Origin: Mycolicibacterium sp. S2-37
GTDB taxonomy: Bacteria; Actinomycetota; Actinomycetes; Mycobacteriales; Mycobacteriaceae
DNA: 64,000 nt
Direction of reading: 5' to 3'
Assembly (NCBI RefSeq): GCF_017352375.1
Contig: NZ_JAFEVR010000015.1
Coordinates: 1 to 64,000, forward strand
Shown: in pieces, positions 32,770 through 41,396 of the stretch
How the letters are laid out: each line of letters opens with the position of its first letter
Numbering within the stretch: the first letter of the stretch is position 1
Notes under the pieces: generated by a model
What the model was told of the DNA's origin: nothing
The model's input: the letters and a program-made list of their open reading frames with translations, nothing else
Databases searched by the model: none
Program-made: the position numbers and the translations under genes

Positions 32770-33789
32770 GTGACCCTAGCGCCCCTCGTCGTCGAACCGA
32801 CGTTGCCCGACGCCCGCGGCCCGCTTTCGCACGCCGTGGTGAGCCTGCTCACCGAGCGCGCGCCGCGCAACCACCTGACCCGTATCGAAGCCTCGCTCGG
32901 TGACGCCGATCCCTACGGCATCGACCTGCAGCTGGCTCTCTACGTCTGCTACGAGCTGCACTACCGCGGCTTCGCCGGAGTGGATCCGCACTGGGAATGG
33001 AACGCCGGCCTGCTGCACCTGCGTGGCCAGATGGAGCAGTCCTTTCTCGCCGCCGTCCGCAACGACGTCGGCGAGATCACGCCCGAAGAGACCGCGGCGG
33101 CCGAGATGGACGCGCTGGCCATCGAGCCCGCCGACGGCGAGGGTCCGTCCTACTACCTCCGTGATGAAGGCACCTGGGAGCAGATGCGGGAGTACTTCGT
33201 GCACCGCTCGCTGTACCACCTCAAGGAGGGCGACCCGCACGCGTTCGCCATCCCGCGCCTGACCGGTCAGGCCAAGGCCTCCTTCGTCGCCGTCGAGTTC
33301 GACGAATTCGGCGGTGGTCGCGGGCAGAACCTGCACCAGCAGCTGTTCGCCGATCTGATGGCAGCCGCGGGTCTCGACGACACCTACCTCGGCTACATCA
33401 ACGACGTGCCCGCCGAAGCGCTGGCCGCGGTGAACCTCATGTCGCTGTTCGGTCTGCACCGCGCGCTGCGCGGAGCGGCGGTGGGACATTTCGCGTCGAC
33501 CGAGATCACGTCCTCGCCCGGTTCACGACGGCTGGTCGATGCCCTGGAGCGGATGGGGGCACCCGATGCCTGTGTGGGCTTCTACCGCGAACACGTCGAG
33601 GCCGACGCCGTGCACGAGCAGGTGGTGCGCACCGATGTGGTCGGCGATCTGGTCGCGCGGGAACCCCACCTCGATGCGGACGTCGTCTTCGGCATCCGCG
33701 CCCACGTGTTCATCGAGGACCAGCTGGCCGACCACGTGATGCGATGCTGGACCGCGGGCGAGAGCTCGCTACGCCGGCCGCTGGACTGA
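32770..33789 (+). CDS. Haem-oxygenase-like diiron oxidase candidate (iron-containing redox enzyme family)
   Basis: A 339-residue all-helical protein. Potential iron ligands are Glu and His in CYELHYRGF (about residues 60-68), Glu in VEFDEFGGGRGQNLH (about 176-190), and FYREHVEADAVHEQ (about 274-287), which has the H-x4-D-x2-H pattern of the last core helix in haem-oxygenase-like diiron oxidases such as UndA and SznF. The reaction is unknown. The start is GTG at 32770. Its 3' end overlaps a convergent CDGSH gene by 21 bases. It lies next to a possible 2Fe-2S electron carrier and a methyltransferase. Confidence 0.75.
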   Translation: MTLAPLVVEPTLPDARGPLSHAVVSLLTERAPRNHLTRIEASLGDADPYGIDLQLALYVCYELHYRGFAGVDPHWEWNAGLLHLRGQMEQSFLAAVRNDVGEITPEETAAAEMDALAIEPADGEGPSYYLRDEGTWEQMREYFVHRSLYHLKEGDPHAFAIPRLTGQAKASFVAVEFDEFGGGRGQNLHQQLFADLMAAAGLDDTYLGYINDVPAEALAAVNLMSLFGLHRALRGAAVGHFASTEITSSPGSRRLVDALERMGAPDACVGFYREHVEADAVHEQVVRTDVVGDLVAREPHLDADVVFGIRAHVFIEDQLADHVMRCWTAGESSLRRPLD

Positions 33790-33999
33790 GGCCTGGTTCG
33801 CCCCGTCGGCGTCGCCACGGCGACGCCGACGGTGGCTGGTGTCGCACAACGGATAGTTCTTACTGCGCTTGCATGCGCAGATCGCGACCATGAACCGATC
33901 GGATTCGACCACGCTGCCGTCCGGCATCTCGATGCGGACGGGCCCCTCGACCATGATCGGCCCGCCCTGCACCACCCGGACGGTGCGCGGCTCGGTCAC
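33769..33999 (-). CDS. CDGSH-type iron-sulfur protein
   Basis: A 76-residue protein. The cluster motif is ICACKRSKNYPLCDTSH, matching C-x-C-x2-S-x3-P-x-C-D-x2-H, which binds a [2Fe-2S] cluster with three Cys and one His. The beta-rich N-terminus (PIMVEGPVRIEMPDGS) is typical. A basic tail (RRRRRGD) follows. It may carry electrons. The GTG at 33999 overlaps the stop of the methyltransferase gene, so the two are translationally coupled. Confidence 0.9.
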   Translation of the reverse strand: MTEPRTVRVVQGGPIMVEGPVRIEMPDGSVVESDRFMVAICACKRSKNYPLCDTSHRRRRRGDADGANQASVQRPA

Positions 34000-34691
34000 G
34001 GCTTGTCCGCGCGGATGACCAGAAGCTCCTCTTCGCGACGGCCCGGATCGAGTCGGCCGGTCTCCTCGAGCCACTCGGCTCGGGCGGTCAGCACGGGGCC
34101 GAAGGGAATCCACTGCCAGGCAATGACTTCCGCGTCCAGGCCGGCACTCGACAGGGCGGCCAGGGTCTGGCGCGGATTGGCGAATTCGGACTGCACGAGC
34201 AGCAGGCTACCGCCGTGGGCCAGTAGGTCGGGCACTGCTTCGCACAAGGGGTCGAGCACCATCCGGCCGTCGTAGCCGGCGTCCCACGCACGCGCCGGTC
34301 CGACGGTGGACGGCACCGGATCGGCGTCGACGTCCGGATCGTGCGGGATGTAGGGCGGATTGCACGTCACCAGATCGAACGGACGGAACTCCACCGCACG
34401 CGCCCACGACCCGAGGTGCACGTCGACGTCGACGCCCGCGGTGAGCGCGTTGGTCCGCGCGCACCGAACCGCTTTCGGGCAGATGTCGAACGCGCTGACA
34501 GCCGCCGCGCCCTGCAGTGCCGCGTTGACGGCGATGACTCCGCTTCCCGTGCACAGATCGGCGACCCGGTTACCGACGGCCAGCCCCGTCTTCTCCATCA
34601 CGTCGATCAGCAGCTGGGAATCTTCCTGAGGGGCGTACACGCCCTCCGCGGCGACTACGGTGTCGCGCTCGTCGGTGTATGCGGTTGTCAC
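33996..34691 (-). CDS. HemK2/PrmC-like class I methyltransferase
   Basis: A 231-residue SAM-dependent methyltransferase. Motif I is VADLCTGSGVIAVNAALQG (about 43-61), and the catalytic NPPYIP (about 110-115) is the Gln/Asn-type N-methyltransferase signature found in PrmC, HemK2 and MTQ2. It lacks the N-terminal domain of bacterial PrmC, so it resembles the short HemK2 form; methylation of a protein Gln or a small molecule is possible. ATG at 34691. It heads a two-gene unit with the CDGSH protein. Confidence 0.82.
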   Translation of the reverse strand: MTTAYTDERDTVVAAEGVYAPQEDSQLLIDVMEKTGLAVGNRVADLCTGSGVIAVNAALQGAAAVSAFDICPKAVRCARTNALTAGVDVDVHLGSWARAVEFRPFDLVTCNPPYIPHDPDVDADPVPSTVGPARAWDAGYDGRMVLDPLCEAVPDLLAHGGSLLLVQSEFANPRQTLAALSSAGLDAEVIAWQWIPFGPVLTARAEWLEETGRLDPGRREEELLVIRADKP

Positions 34692-34816
34692 TTCGGCCTC
34701 TCGACTCCGGCGGGCAAAAACAGCGGGGATTCCGCTGGGGATTAATGCCCTGTATCGGCGCGGTTAAACCAGCACCGCCCGTTTGCCCACGTGCTAAGAG
34801 GGGCAACCTTTCCAGC

Positions 34817-35479
34817 GTGAAAGTCTCCGATGTGCTGAGCCTTCCGATCGAACTGGGCGCCGCGATCCGCCACCGGCGGCTGTTTCATCCGTCCGGTGTG
34901 CTCGTGCGTGGCCGTATCGAACGGGTCGCTCCCGCAGGTGAGGGACTGCCGATGGAGTCCGGCGACGTCATCGGGCGCATCTCCAAGGGCGTGGGCCTAC
35001 CGCGCGCCACACCCGACGTGGCCGGGCTCGCCTGGCGGACGCAGACCGACGCCGGACCGTGGGATGTGTTGCTGGCCAGTACCGGCGGCGGGGGGTTGAG
35101 CCGGGTCTTGTTACGACCGGCGGCGTCATGGGGTGACGCCTTCTTCTCCAGCCTCATGCCGTTCGGGTACAACGGCGGCACGTGGTGGGTGCGCGCCCGG
35201 CTGACCACCGAACTGGACGTTCCCGGGCTGTCGCTGGACGCCATCACCGGCAGCGTGGCGCGCGGCGAATTGGCGTTCGATGTCGAACAGGCGGCGGGCA
35301 CCGGGGAGTTCCGGCCGCTGGCACGACTGTCCTTCACCGAGGTGGTCCCGCCGGATCGCGATCTGTCGTTCGATCCGACGCTGAACTCGGCGCCGGGCGT
35401 GGACCTGCTGCCGGGATGGCTCACCACGTTCCGCCGGTCGGCCTACAAGCGTAGCCGGCAGGGCCGCGACGCCGAATAG
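34817..35479 (+). CDS. Conserved hypothetical protein (often annotated phosphodiesterase)
   Basis: A 220-residue soluble protein without membrane segments. Features are a conserved LFHPSGVLVRGRIER opening, a GLPRATPDVAGLAWR motif and an Asp/Pro-rich C-terminal part. Similar mycobacterial proteins have been labelled phosphodiesterase, but I see no metal-binding motif to support it; the opening motifs recall the edge of catalase-like folds. The GTG at 34817 is chosen because the upstream frame is antisense to the methyltransferase promoter region. Confidence 0.6.
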   Translation: MKVSDVLSLPIELGAAIRHRRLFHPSGVLVRGRIERVAPAGEGLPMESGDVIGRISKGVGLPRATPDVAGLAWRTQTDAGPWDVLLASTGGGGLSRVLLRPAASWGDAFFSSLMPFGYNGGTWWVRARLTTELDVPGLSLDAITGSVARGELAFDVEQAAGTGEFRPLARLSFTEVVPPDRDLSFDPTLNSAPGVDLLPGWLTTFRRSAYKRSRQGRDAE

Positions 35480-35481
35480 GC

Positions 35482-35640
35482 CTACTCGGGGTTTTCTTCG
35501 GTGTCCTCGGGAGTCGTGATCTCCGGGGCGACCTCGCGGGAGGCCATACCACCCTCGCGGCCCTGATCTGTCGGACCGGGACGCCCCCCCTTCGGTTCGC
35601 TGGCGTGTTCCTCGTCGTAGATTCCTTCTCCGCGGGGCAT
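35482..35640 (-). CDS. Small acidic disordered protein
   Basis: A 52-residue ORF from ATG 35640, too short for routine gene callers. It has a strong AAAGGAGC ribosome site 5 bases upstream. The product starts MPRGEGIYDEEH and ends TEENPE, is rich in Glu, Gly and Pro, and looks intrinsically disordered. The stop meets the stop of the preceding plus-strand gene with a 2-base gap. The function is unknown. Confidence 0.65.
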   Translation of the reverse strand: MPRGEGIYDEEHASEPKGGRPGPTDQGREGGMASREVAPEITTPEDTEENPE

Positions 35641-35768
35641 GACCGCTCCTTTCGTCACCGGCTCAACTACCCGGCGACACCTCCGCTCAACCCCGGCATC
35701 CGCGTCACCATAAGTCGTGTGATGGAGCGAACGTTGACTGTCGACACCAGCGAACCGAAGATGAACGC

Positions 35769-35993
35769 GTGAGGAACAGAAGTGAAAGCGAACTCATCGG
35801 CGAGGTCGAGCAGCGGCTCGCCGATCGATTCGCGCACCTACCCCAGACCCGGGTGTCCGCCGCGGTCGACCAGGCCCACGCCCGCTTCGCCGGCAGTGTG
35901 ATCCGCGATTTCGTCCCGCTGCTGGTCGAGCGACGCGTCACCGCGGAGCTGTCTCGCCTCGCCTCCGAGCGGGAGCTCGCTCACACCGTCTGA
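35769..35993 (+). CDS. Three-helix bundle domain small protein
   Basis: A 74-residue protein with no membrane segment. Three amphipathic helices are predicted (about residues 3-20, 27-45 and 47-68), with RVSAAVDQAHARFAGSVIRDFVPLLVERR resembling the three-helix bundle dimerisation domain found in many short mycobacterial proteins. Start GTG 35769. The stop abuts the stop of the convergent F420 oxidoreductase gene (1-base gap). Confidence 0.65.
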   Translation: MRNRSESELIGEVEQRLADRFAHLPQTRVSAAVDQAHARFAGSVIRDFVPLLVERRVTAELSRLASERELAHTV

Positions 35994-35994
35994 C

Positions 35995-36981
35995 TCAGCC
36001 GGCCGCAGCGCGCAACTTCTCCAGTAGCGGACCCGCGGCCTCCTGCAGGAACTCGTCCTGACCCTCGTCACCGACCTGCACGAGGGCGATATCGGTGAAT
36101 CCGGCGTTCCAGTACTCGCTGACCCCCTCGACGATCGCGTCGAGATCGGGTCCGCATGGGATGGAGTCCGCGGTGTCTTCCGGCCGCACGAACTGCGTCG
36201 CGCCGGCGAAACCCGCCGTCGTGGGCAGGTCCGAATTCACCGCCCAGCCGCCGGCGAACCAGCGGAACTGCTCGTGCGCGCGGGCGACCGCCCGGTCCCG
36301 GTCACGGTCCCAGCAGATGGGGATCTGCCCGACCACGCGGGAATCCCCCGGCAGACCGGTCCCGCGCCGCGCCTCGTGCCACGCGTCCACGACATCCCTG
36401 TCCGGCTGGACCGCGATGAGGTGATCGGCCAACGGGGCCAGCGCCTCGACCGAACGGTCACCTGACACGGCGGCGGCGATCGCGACCGGGATGTCCGGCA
36501 GGTCCCACAGCCGGGCGGAGTCAACCTCGAAGTATTCGCCGCGCCAGTCGACCAGCTCGCCGGTGAACAACTCGCGGATGATCTGAATCGCCTCACGCAG
36601 CATGTCGAGGCGGCGGGCGACCGTCGGCCAACCCTGGCCCACGACGTGTTCGTTGAGATTCTCGCCGCTGCCGACACCCAGCGTGAAGCGGCCGTCAGCC
36701 AGGATCTGCAGGGTGGCGGCCTGTTGCGCGACGATCGCCGGGTGGTACCGGATGGTCGGGCAGGTGACGTAGGTGAACAGCTCCACGCGCTCGGTCACCT
36801 GCGCCACGGCGCCCAGGGTGGTCCACGCGTTCGGTGCGTGACCCTGCGCCGACAGCCACGGCGAGTAGTGGTCGCTGGACACCTCGAAGTCGAAACCCGC
36901 CCGTTCGGCGGCCGCGGCGTACCGGACCAGGTCCTTCGGGCCGCTCTGTTCGGTCATCAGGGTGTAGCCAAAGCGCGTCAT
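35995..36981 (-). CDS. LLM-class F420-dependent oxidoreductase
   Basis: A 328-residue TIM-barrel enzyme of the luciferase-like family, G6PD-related subgroup (TIGR03557-like). Recognisable parts: GYTLMTEQSGPKDLVRYA, SSDHYSPWL, the conserved TLGVGSGENLNEHV (about 100-113) and GFTDIALVQVGDE near the end. It probably transfers hydride to or from coenzyme F420. The substrate is unknown. It lies 49 bases downstream of ureF on the same strand and could be transcribed with the urease operon. Confidence 0.88.
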   Translation of the reverse strand: MTRFGYTLMTEQSGPKDLVRYAAAAERAGFDFEVSSDHYSPWLSAQGHAPNAWTTLGAVAQVTERVELFTYVTCPTIRYHPAIVAQQAATLQILADGRFTLGVGSGENLNEHVVGQGWPTVARRLDMLREAIQIIRELFTGELVDWRGEYFEVDSARLWDLPDIPVAIAAAVSGDRSVEALAPLADHLIAVQPDRDVVDAWHEARRGTGLPGDSRVVGQIPICWDRDRDRAVARAHEQFRWFAGGWAVNSDLPTTAGFAGATQFVRPEDTADSIPCGPDLDAIVEGVSEYWNAGFTDIALVQVGDEGQDEFLQEAAGPLLEKLRAAAG

Positions 36982-37030
36982 GCCCGCACGGGTAACCGTC
37001 GATCCGACACCGCAAACGGCGCGCCCGGTG

Positions 37031-37708
37031 TCAGGTGGTGAACATGCGCGCAGACGCGGTCTCGTGCCGTATCGCGTACACCTCGAGTTCCGGCGTCGTG
37101 GAATGCACGTCCTCGAGCGCGGTGGCGACGGCCCGCTGCGAGAGCTCCACGATCACATCGCGGCGGTCGAGTAGCGCACGCTGCACGCGCATCGGCCCGA
37201 TCCGGCCGAGCCGCACACCGGCGGTCAGGACGCCGCTGTACGCCGATCGGATCGCGCCGAGGACGGTGTCGAACCTGTCGATATCCAGCGCACGCGCGAC
37301 GACGGCCTCGGCCACCGCGAGGTTCCCGTCCGTCTCCCCCGTCACCACCGCGGTGAGGAATCCACCGTCTTCGACACCCATGTGACGGGCGGCGGTGGCC
37401 AGTTGCCGTCCGCAGTTGCTCGATGCGATGCGCGAACTCGCCGACAGCTTGTAGGACGTGGTCAGCTCGTCGAGCGCGAGCAGTTCAGGGACCGACGCGG
37501 CGCCCCATGCGTGTGCGGTGATCACGGCGTCGAGCGAGGCGACGCTGTGCCCCACGTACGAGTCGGCCAGTGCGCACACGTCGTCGTCCGTCGCGTCCGG
37601 ATGGGCGGCCAGCCACGCCTCGGTTCCGTTGCTGTGCACGAATCTGCCGGACGGGAAAGCGCTGTCGTGCAGCTGAAGCCAAGCCAGCATCGCGGAAGCG
37701 TCAGTCAT
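37031..37708 (-). CDS. ureF: Urease accessory protein UreF
   Basis: A 225-residue all-helical accessory protein that gates GTP hydrolysis of UreG during nickel insertion. The N-terminus LAWLQLHDSAFPSGRFVHSNG is the UreF signature (LQLxDSxFPxGxFxHSxG). The ATG at 37708 overlaps the ureE coding end by 8 bases. It is the last gene of the urease operon here, whereas in M. tuberculosis ureF follows ureC directly. Confidence 0.93.
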   Translation of the reverse strand: MTDASAMLAWLQLHDSAFPSGRFVHSNGTEAWLAAHPDATDDDVCALADSYVGHSVASLDAVITAHAWGAASVPELLALDELTTSYKLSASSRIASSNCGRQLATAARHMGVEDGGFLTAVVTGETDGNLAVAEAVVARALDIDRFDTVLGAIRSAYSGVLTAGVRLGRIGPMRVQRALLDRRDVIVELSQRAVATALEDVHSTTPELEVYAIRHETASARMFTT

Positions 37709-38201
37709 GGTCGTGACCGTGGTGATGGTCGGCGGACGTGTTGGTCCAGCCCTGCGTGGCGAGCGCGGTGCGGCCCACCGTCCCGTTGATCCCCATCCGC
37801 TCCAACGTCTCCCGGGCGGTCGCAGGACCGGTGAAAAGTGGTGTCCGGAGCTGCATTTCGGACACTTCCAGCGGGGCGTGCTGATTGCCCAGCCAGTAGC
37901 CGAGTAACAGCGCTCCGCGCACCCCGTCCACGCCGGCGTTCTCCGCGAAGTCCACCACCACGGCATCCTCCACCGGCCGGCGCACCACGACGATCTCCTC
38001 GCCGTCGTCGGCCAGGACGGCGCCGTCGAACAGGAAACTTCCTCTCGGTAGACGGATCTCGAGTTCCCGACCGTCGACCGCCCGGGCGACCTGTCGGTGT
38101 TTACGGGCGTCACCCCAGGTGATGTCCACCGGGCAGATCCGCCGTTGAGCGAAGCCGGGATCGCCCGCCCGCCCGAGGATCTCGGTCACCGTAGTGGGCA
38201 T
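37701..38201 (-). CDS. ureE: Urease nickel chaperone UreE
   Basis: A 166-residue metallochaperone. The N-terminal peptide-binding domain has ARAVDGRELEIRLPRGSFL; the C-terminal metal domain contains GYWLGNQHAPLEV with the conserved His, and the protein ends in a His-rich tail (HHHGHDHD) that binds Ni. The M. tuberculosis urease cluster lacks ureE as I remember it, so this is a fuller nickel-delivery set. ATG 38201 comes one base after the ureD stop. Confidence 0.93.
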   Translation of the reverse strand: MPTTVTEILGRAGDPGFAQRRICPVDITWGDARKHRQVARAVDGRELEIRLPRGSFLFDGAVLADDGEEIVVVRRPVEDAVVVDFAENAGVDGVRGALLLGYWLGNQHAPLEVSEMQLRTPLFTGPATARETLERMGINGTVGRTALATQGWTNTSADHHHGHDHD

Positions 38202-38202
38202 G

Positions 38203-39048
38203 TCACATCCTCACGGCCGCCGAGCTGGCCGCCCGGCCGCTCAACTGGTGGGTGGCGACGCTCCGCATCGCCCGCTCGATGCGGGTCAGTGTGGGTGCCC
38301 TGTCGACGACGACCCGCGCCATGACCCCGACGCCGCCGGGAAGCGCGCTCACCCCGCACCGGAGGGGCTCGTGCCTGGCGGCTTCGGCGCGCAGAGAACT
38401 CAGCATCGCATCCATGTCCTGGCCGGGGGCGACCACGATGAGGGTCGCGAGATAGTCCTGTCCGTGCAGGACGCCCGGGCCGGAGACCCCGCCGGCGACG
38501 GGCTGCAGCAGCAGGCGGTCACGCGCCCGTACGCGACCATCGGTGAGGACCGAGGTACGCAGATCGCAGCGGCGGTACCGGTTTCGTTCACCGTGTCCGA
38601 TCCGGCCTGCGGCCAGCGACTCCCAGCCCACATAGACCCCGCCGAGCTCGACGGTCAGCGTGGTGGTCTGCCGGTAGTCGGAACCCGAATGCGGGATCAC
38701 GGTCTTCGGGAAGTACTCGACCGTGGCACCGGCGGACACGGTGATATCGACAGCCGCTGTGGCATGGTCTGTTTCGCTGCCGGAGTGCGACGCGAACACC
38801 TGGGTCGCCGACTGCGCCGTCAGATACAGGGCGGTGCCCGCGCGCGCGTGGATGCGGGTCTGGAGCCGGTCTCCGGGGAAGACACCGGCGCTGGGATTCT
38901 GCACGCACAGGTGGGCTCGGCCGGGCTCGTTCTCGTCGAGGTACATCGGCACGGTGACCCGCTGTGGGAACTGATGGATCAGTTGTGCCACCCGGGTCCG
39001 CCCATCCCTGCCGCGGACGAGATCCACATCGAGGACTCCGGAGGTCAT
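38203..39048 (-). CDS. ureD: Urease accessory protein UreD
   Basis: A 281-residue scaffold that binds urease apoprotein and the UreF/UreG complex. Visible family motifs include NPSAGVFPGDRL, LTAQSATQVFAS, YFPKTVIPHSGSDYRQTT and the GWESLAAGR segment. The ATG at 39048 is chosen because it starts just after the ureG stop (4-base gap) and gives the standard length; the longer open frame runs into ureG. Confidence 0.92.
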   Translation of the reverse strand: MTSGVLDVDLVRGRDGRTRVAQLIHQFPQRVTVPMYLDENEPGRAHLCVQNPSAGVFPGDRLQTRIHARAGTALYLTAQSATQVFASHSGSETDHATAAVDITVSAGATVEYFPKTVIPHSGSDYRQTTTLTVELGGVYVGWESLAAGRIGHGERNRYRRCDLRTSVLTDGRVRARDRLLLQPVAGGVSGPGVLHGQDYLATLIVVAPGQDMDAMLSSLRAEAARHEPLRCGVSALPGGVGVMARVVVDRAPTLTRIERAMRSVATHQLSGRAASSAAVRM

Positions 39049-39052
39049 GGCG

Positions 39053-39670
39053 TCACGCCGGACTGAGCAGCATCGCACCGTGGCACAGGGTCTTGAACAC
39101 CTCGTCCAGACCGGTGCAGCTGCGCAGATCGGTGAACACGGTCGGCTTGTCGGGCCGGGCTTCCGCACAATCCGATCGCATCCGCGCCAGGTCCGCGCCG
39201 ACCAGCGGTGCCAGGTCGATCTTGTTGACCACCAACAGGTCCGCCTGCAGCAGGCCGATGCCCTTCTTGCGTGGGATGTCGTCGCCCGCGGCGGTGTCGA
39301 TGACGAAGATCCAGTAGTCGACCAGATCGGAGGTGAACGTCGCCGCCAGGTTGTCGCCGCCGGATTCGATCAGAACCGCGTCGAGGCCGGGGAAGCTGCG
39401 TTCGAGCTCCACCACCGCCGACAGGTTCGCCGACGGGTCCTCGCGGATCGCGGTGTGCGGGCAGGCACCCGTCTCCACCGCGAGGACGCGGGCGGGGTCG
39501 ATGACGCCGCTGCGCCGCACCCGTTGGGCATCCTCGTCGGTCACCAGGTCGTTGGTGATCACCGCGACATCGACGCCGGCCTCACGCAGCAGCGGCACCA
39601 GCCGCTCCACCAGACGGGTCTTACCGGATCCGACCGGTCCGCCGATGCCGATACGCACCGCCTCGCTCAT
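39053..39670 (-). CDS. ureG: Urease GTPase UreG
   Basis: A 205-residue SIMIBI-class GTPase that powers nickel insertion. The P-loop GGPVGSGKT is at residues 9-17, the metal-binding CPH motif appears in TGACPHTAIREDPS (about 71-84), and the base-specificity motif is VNKIDLAP. ATG 39670, ten bases after the ureC stop. Confidence 0.96.
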   Translation of the reverse strand: MSEAVRIGIGGPVGSGKTRLVERLVPLLREAGVDVAVITNDLVTDEDAQRVRRSGVIDPARVLAVETGACPHTAIREDPSANLSAVVELERSFPGLDAVLIESGGDNLAATFTSDLVDYWIFVIDTAAGDDIPRKKGIGLLQADLLVVNKIDLAPLVGADLARMRSDCAEARPDKPTVFTDLRSCTGLDEVFKTLCHGAMLLSPA

Positions 39671-39680
39671 CGCGTTCCTC

Positions 39681-41396
39681 TCATTTGATCGTGTAACGGC
39701 GGCCCAGCGGCACCCGGGTCATCGGGGTGCTGGTGCACAGCTGCCCGTCCACTTCGACCCGATAGGTGTCCGGGTCGATGGTGATGTCGGGCAGATAGTC
39801 GTTGTGCAACAGATCGGCCTTGCTCAACCCGCGCGCGCCGACGCAGGGCCGCAGCGGCGTCGCCAGACCTAGCCGGCCGCCGAGGTCGGCGTCGATCGCC
39901 GCCTGCGCGACGAAGTTCACCGACACGTCGGCGGGCCCCTTGCCGAACGCCGTCCACTGCGGCCGGTAGCGCAGCGGTTCACAGGTCATCAACGACGCGT
40001 TGGCCTCTCCCATGACTGCCCAGGTGGGGAACCCGCCCTTGAAGACGACCTCGGGACGGATGCCGAAGAACTTCGGCTCCCACAGCACGATGTCGGCGAG
40101 CTTGCCGGGCTCCAGCGATCCGACCTCGTGGTCGATGCCGAACATCCGCGCGGCATTGATGGTCAACTTGGCCACGTAGCGCAGGATGCGAGCGTTGTCG
40201 GCCCCGGTGCCCTCGTCGGCGGGCAGGGCACCCCTGGTGGCCCGCATGTGCGACGCGAGTTGCCAGGTCCGGGCGACCGTCTCACCGATGCGGCCCATTC
40301 CCTGAGAATCGGAGCCCATCACCGAGATGGCGCCGAGGTCGTGCAGGACGTCCTCGGCGGCGATGGTCTCGCGGCGGATCCTCGACTCGGCGAAGGCGAC
40401 GTCCTCCGGGATCCGCGGGTTGAGATGGTGGCAGACCATCACCATGTCGAGGTGTTCGTCGAAGGTGTTGAGCGTGTAGGGGTTCGTCGGGTTCGTCGAC
40501 GAAGGCAGGCAGTGCGCCTCCCCCACCACGCGCATCACGTCGGGCGCGTGCCCGCCGCCTGCGCCTTCGGCGTGATAGGTGTGGATCACCCGGCCCGCGA
40601 TGGCGCGCATGGTGTCCTCGTAGAACCCGGCCTCGTTGAGGGTGTCGGTGTGGATCTGCACCTGCAGACCGAGTTCGTCGCCGGCGTCGAGCGACGCGCG
40701 GATGGCAGCCGGTGTGGCGCCCCAGTCCTCGTGGATCTTGTAGCCGATCGCCCCCGCCAGACCCTGTTCGATGAGTGGCGCGGTGTCGGCGGCGCTGCCG
40801 TTTCCGAGGAACCCGAAGTTCATCGGAAAGGCCTCGGCCGCATGCAGCATCCGGGCCAGGTTGGTAGGCCCGGACGAGGTGATGCCCACGGTGACCGGAC
40901 CGAGGCCGCCGCCGATCATGGTGGTGATACCGCTGGAGATGGCCTCCTCCACCAGGCCGGCGCTGTCGAAGTGCACGTGCACGTCGATCGCTCCGGGGGT
41001 GGCGATCATGCCTTCGCCGGCCCGGACGTCGGTGCCCGCGCCGATGATCAGGTCGGGATCGACACCGTCCATGGTCAACGGGTTGCCGGCCTTGCCGACG
41101 CCGGCGATCCTGCCGTCTTTGATGCCGATGTCGGCCTTGCGGATACCCAGTACGGGGTCGATCACCAGGACGTTCGTGATGACGAAGTCCAGAGCGCCGT
41201 CGGCGTTGGTGATGCTGTTGTGCACCGCCATGCCCTCACGCATGGTCTTGCCGCCACCGAACACGGCTTCGTCGCCGTACACGCACGAGTCGTGTTCGAC
41301 CTTGGCGAGCAGCTCGGTGTCGGCCAACCGCACCCGGTCACCGACGGTGGGTCCGAACAGATCGGCGTAGTGCCTGCGCGAGATTCGGATCGCCAT
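39681..41396 (-). CDS. ureC: Urease alpha subunit UreC
   Basis: A 571-residue catalytic subunit that hydrolyses urea to ammonia and carbamate with two Ni ions. The active site is complete: HVHFD (Ni ligands), the carbamylated Lys in GYKIHEDWG, HTDTLNE, HTYHAEGAGGGHAPD with the flap nearby in MVCHHLNP, and the Asp in GSDSQGMGR. The ATG shares its A with the stop of the ureAB gene (TAATG). Confidence 0.98.
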   Translation of the reverse strand: MAIRISRRHYADLFGPTVGDRVRLADTELLAKVEHDSCVYGDEAVFGGGKTMREGMAVHNSITNADGALDFVITNVLVIDPVLGIRKADIGIKDGRIAGVGKAGNPLTMDGVDPDLIIGAGTDVRAGEGMIATPGAIDVHVHFDSAGLVEEAISSGITTMIGGGLGPVTVGITSSGPTNLARMLHAAEAFPMNFGFLGNGSAADTAPLIEQGLAGAIGYKIHEDWGATPAAIRASLDAGDELGLQVQIHTDTLNEAGFYEDTMRAIAGRVIHTYHAEGAGGGHAPDVMRVVGEAHCLPSSTNPTNPYTLNTFDEHLDMVMVCHHLNPRIPEDVAFAESRIRRETIAAEDVLHDLGAISVMGSDSQGMGRIGETVARTWQLASHMRATRGALPADEGTGADNARILRYVAKLTINAARMFGIDHEVGSLEPGKLADIVLWEPKFFGIRPEVVFKGGFPTWAVMGEANASLMTCEPLRYRPQWTAFGKGPADVSVNFVAQAAIDADLGGRLGLATPLRPCVGARGLSKADLLHNDYLPDITIDPDTYRVEVDGQLCTSTPMTRVPLGRRYTIK

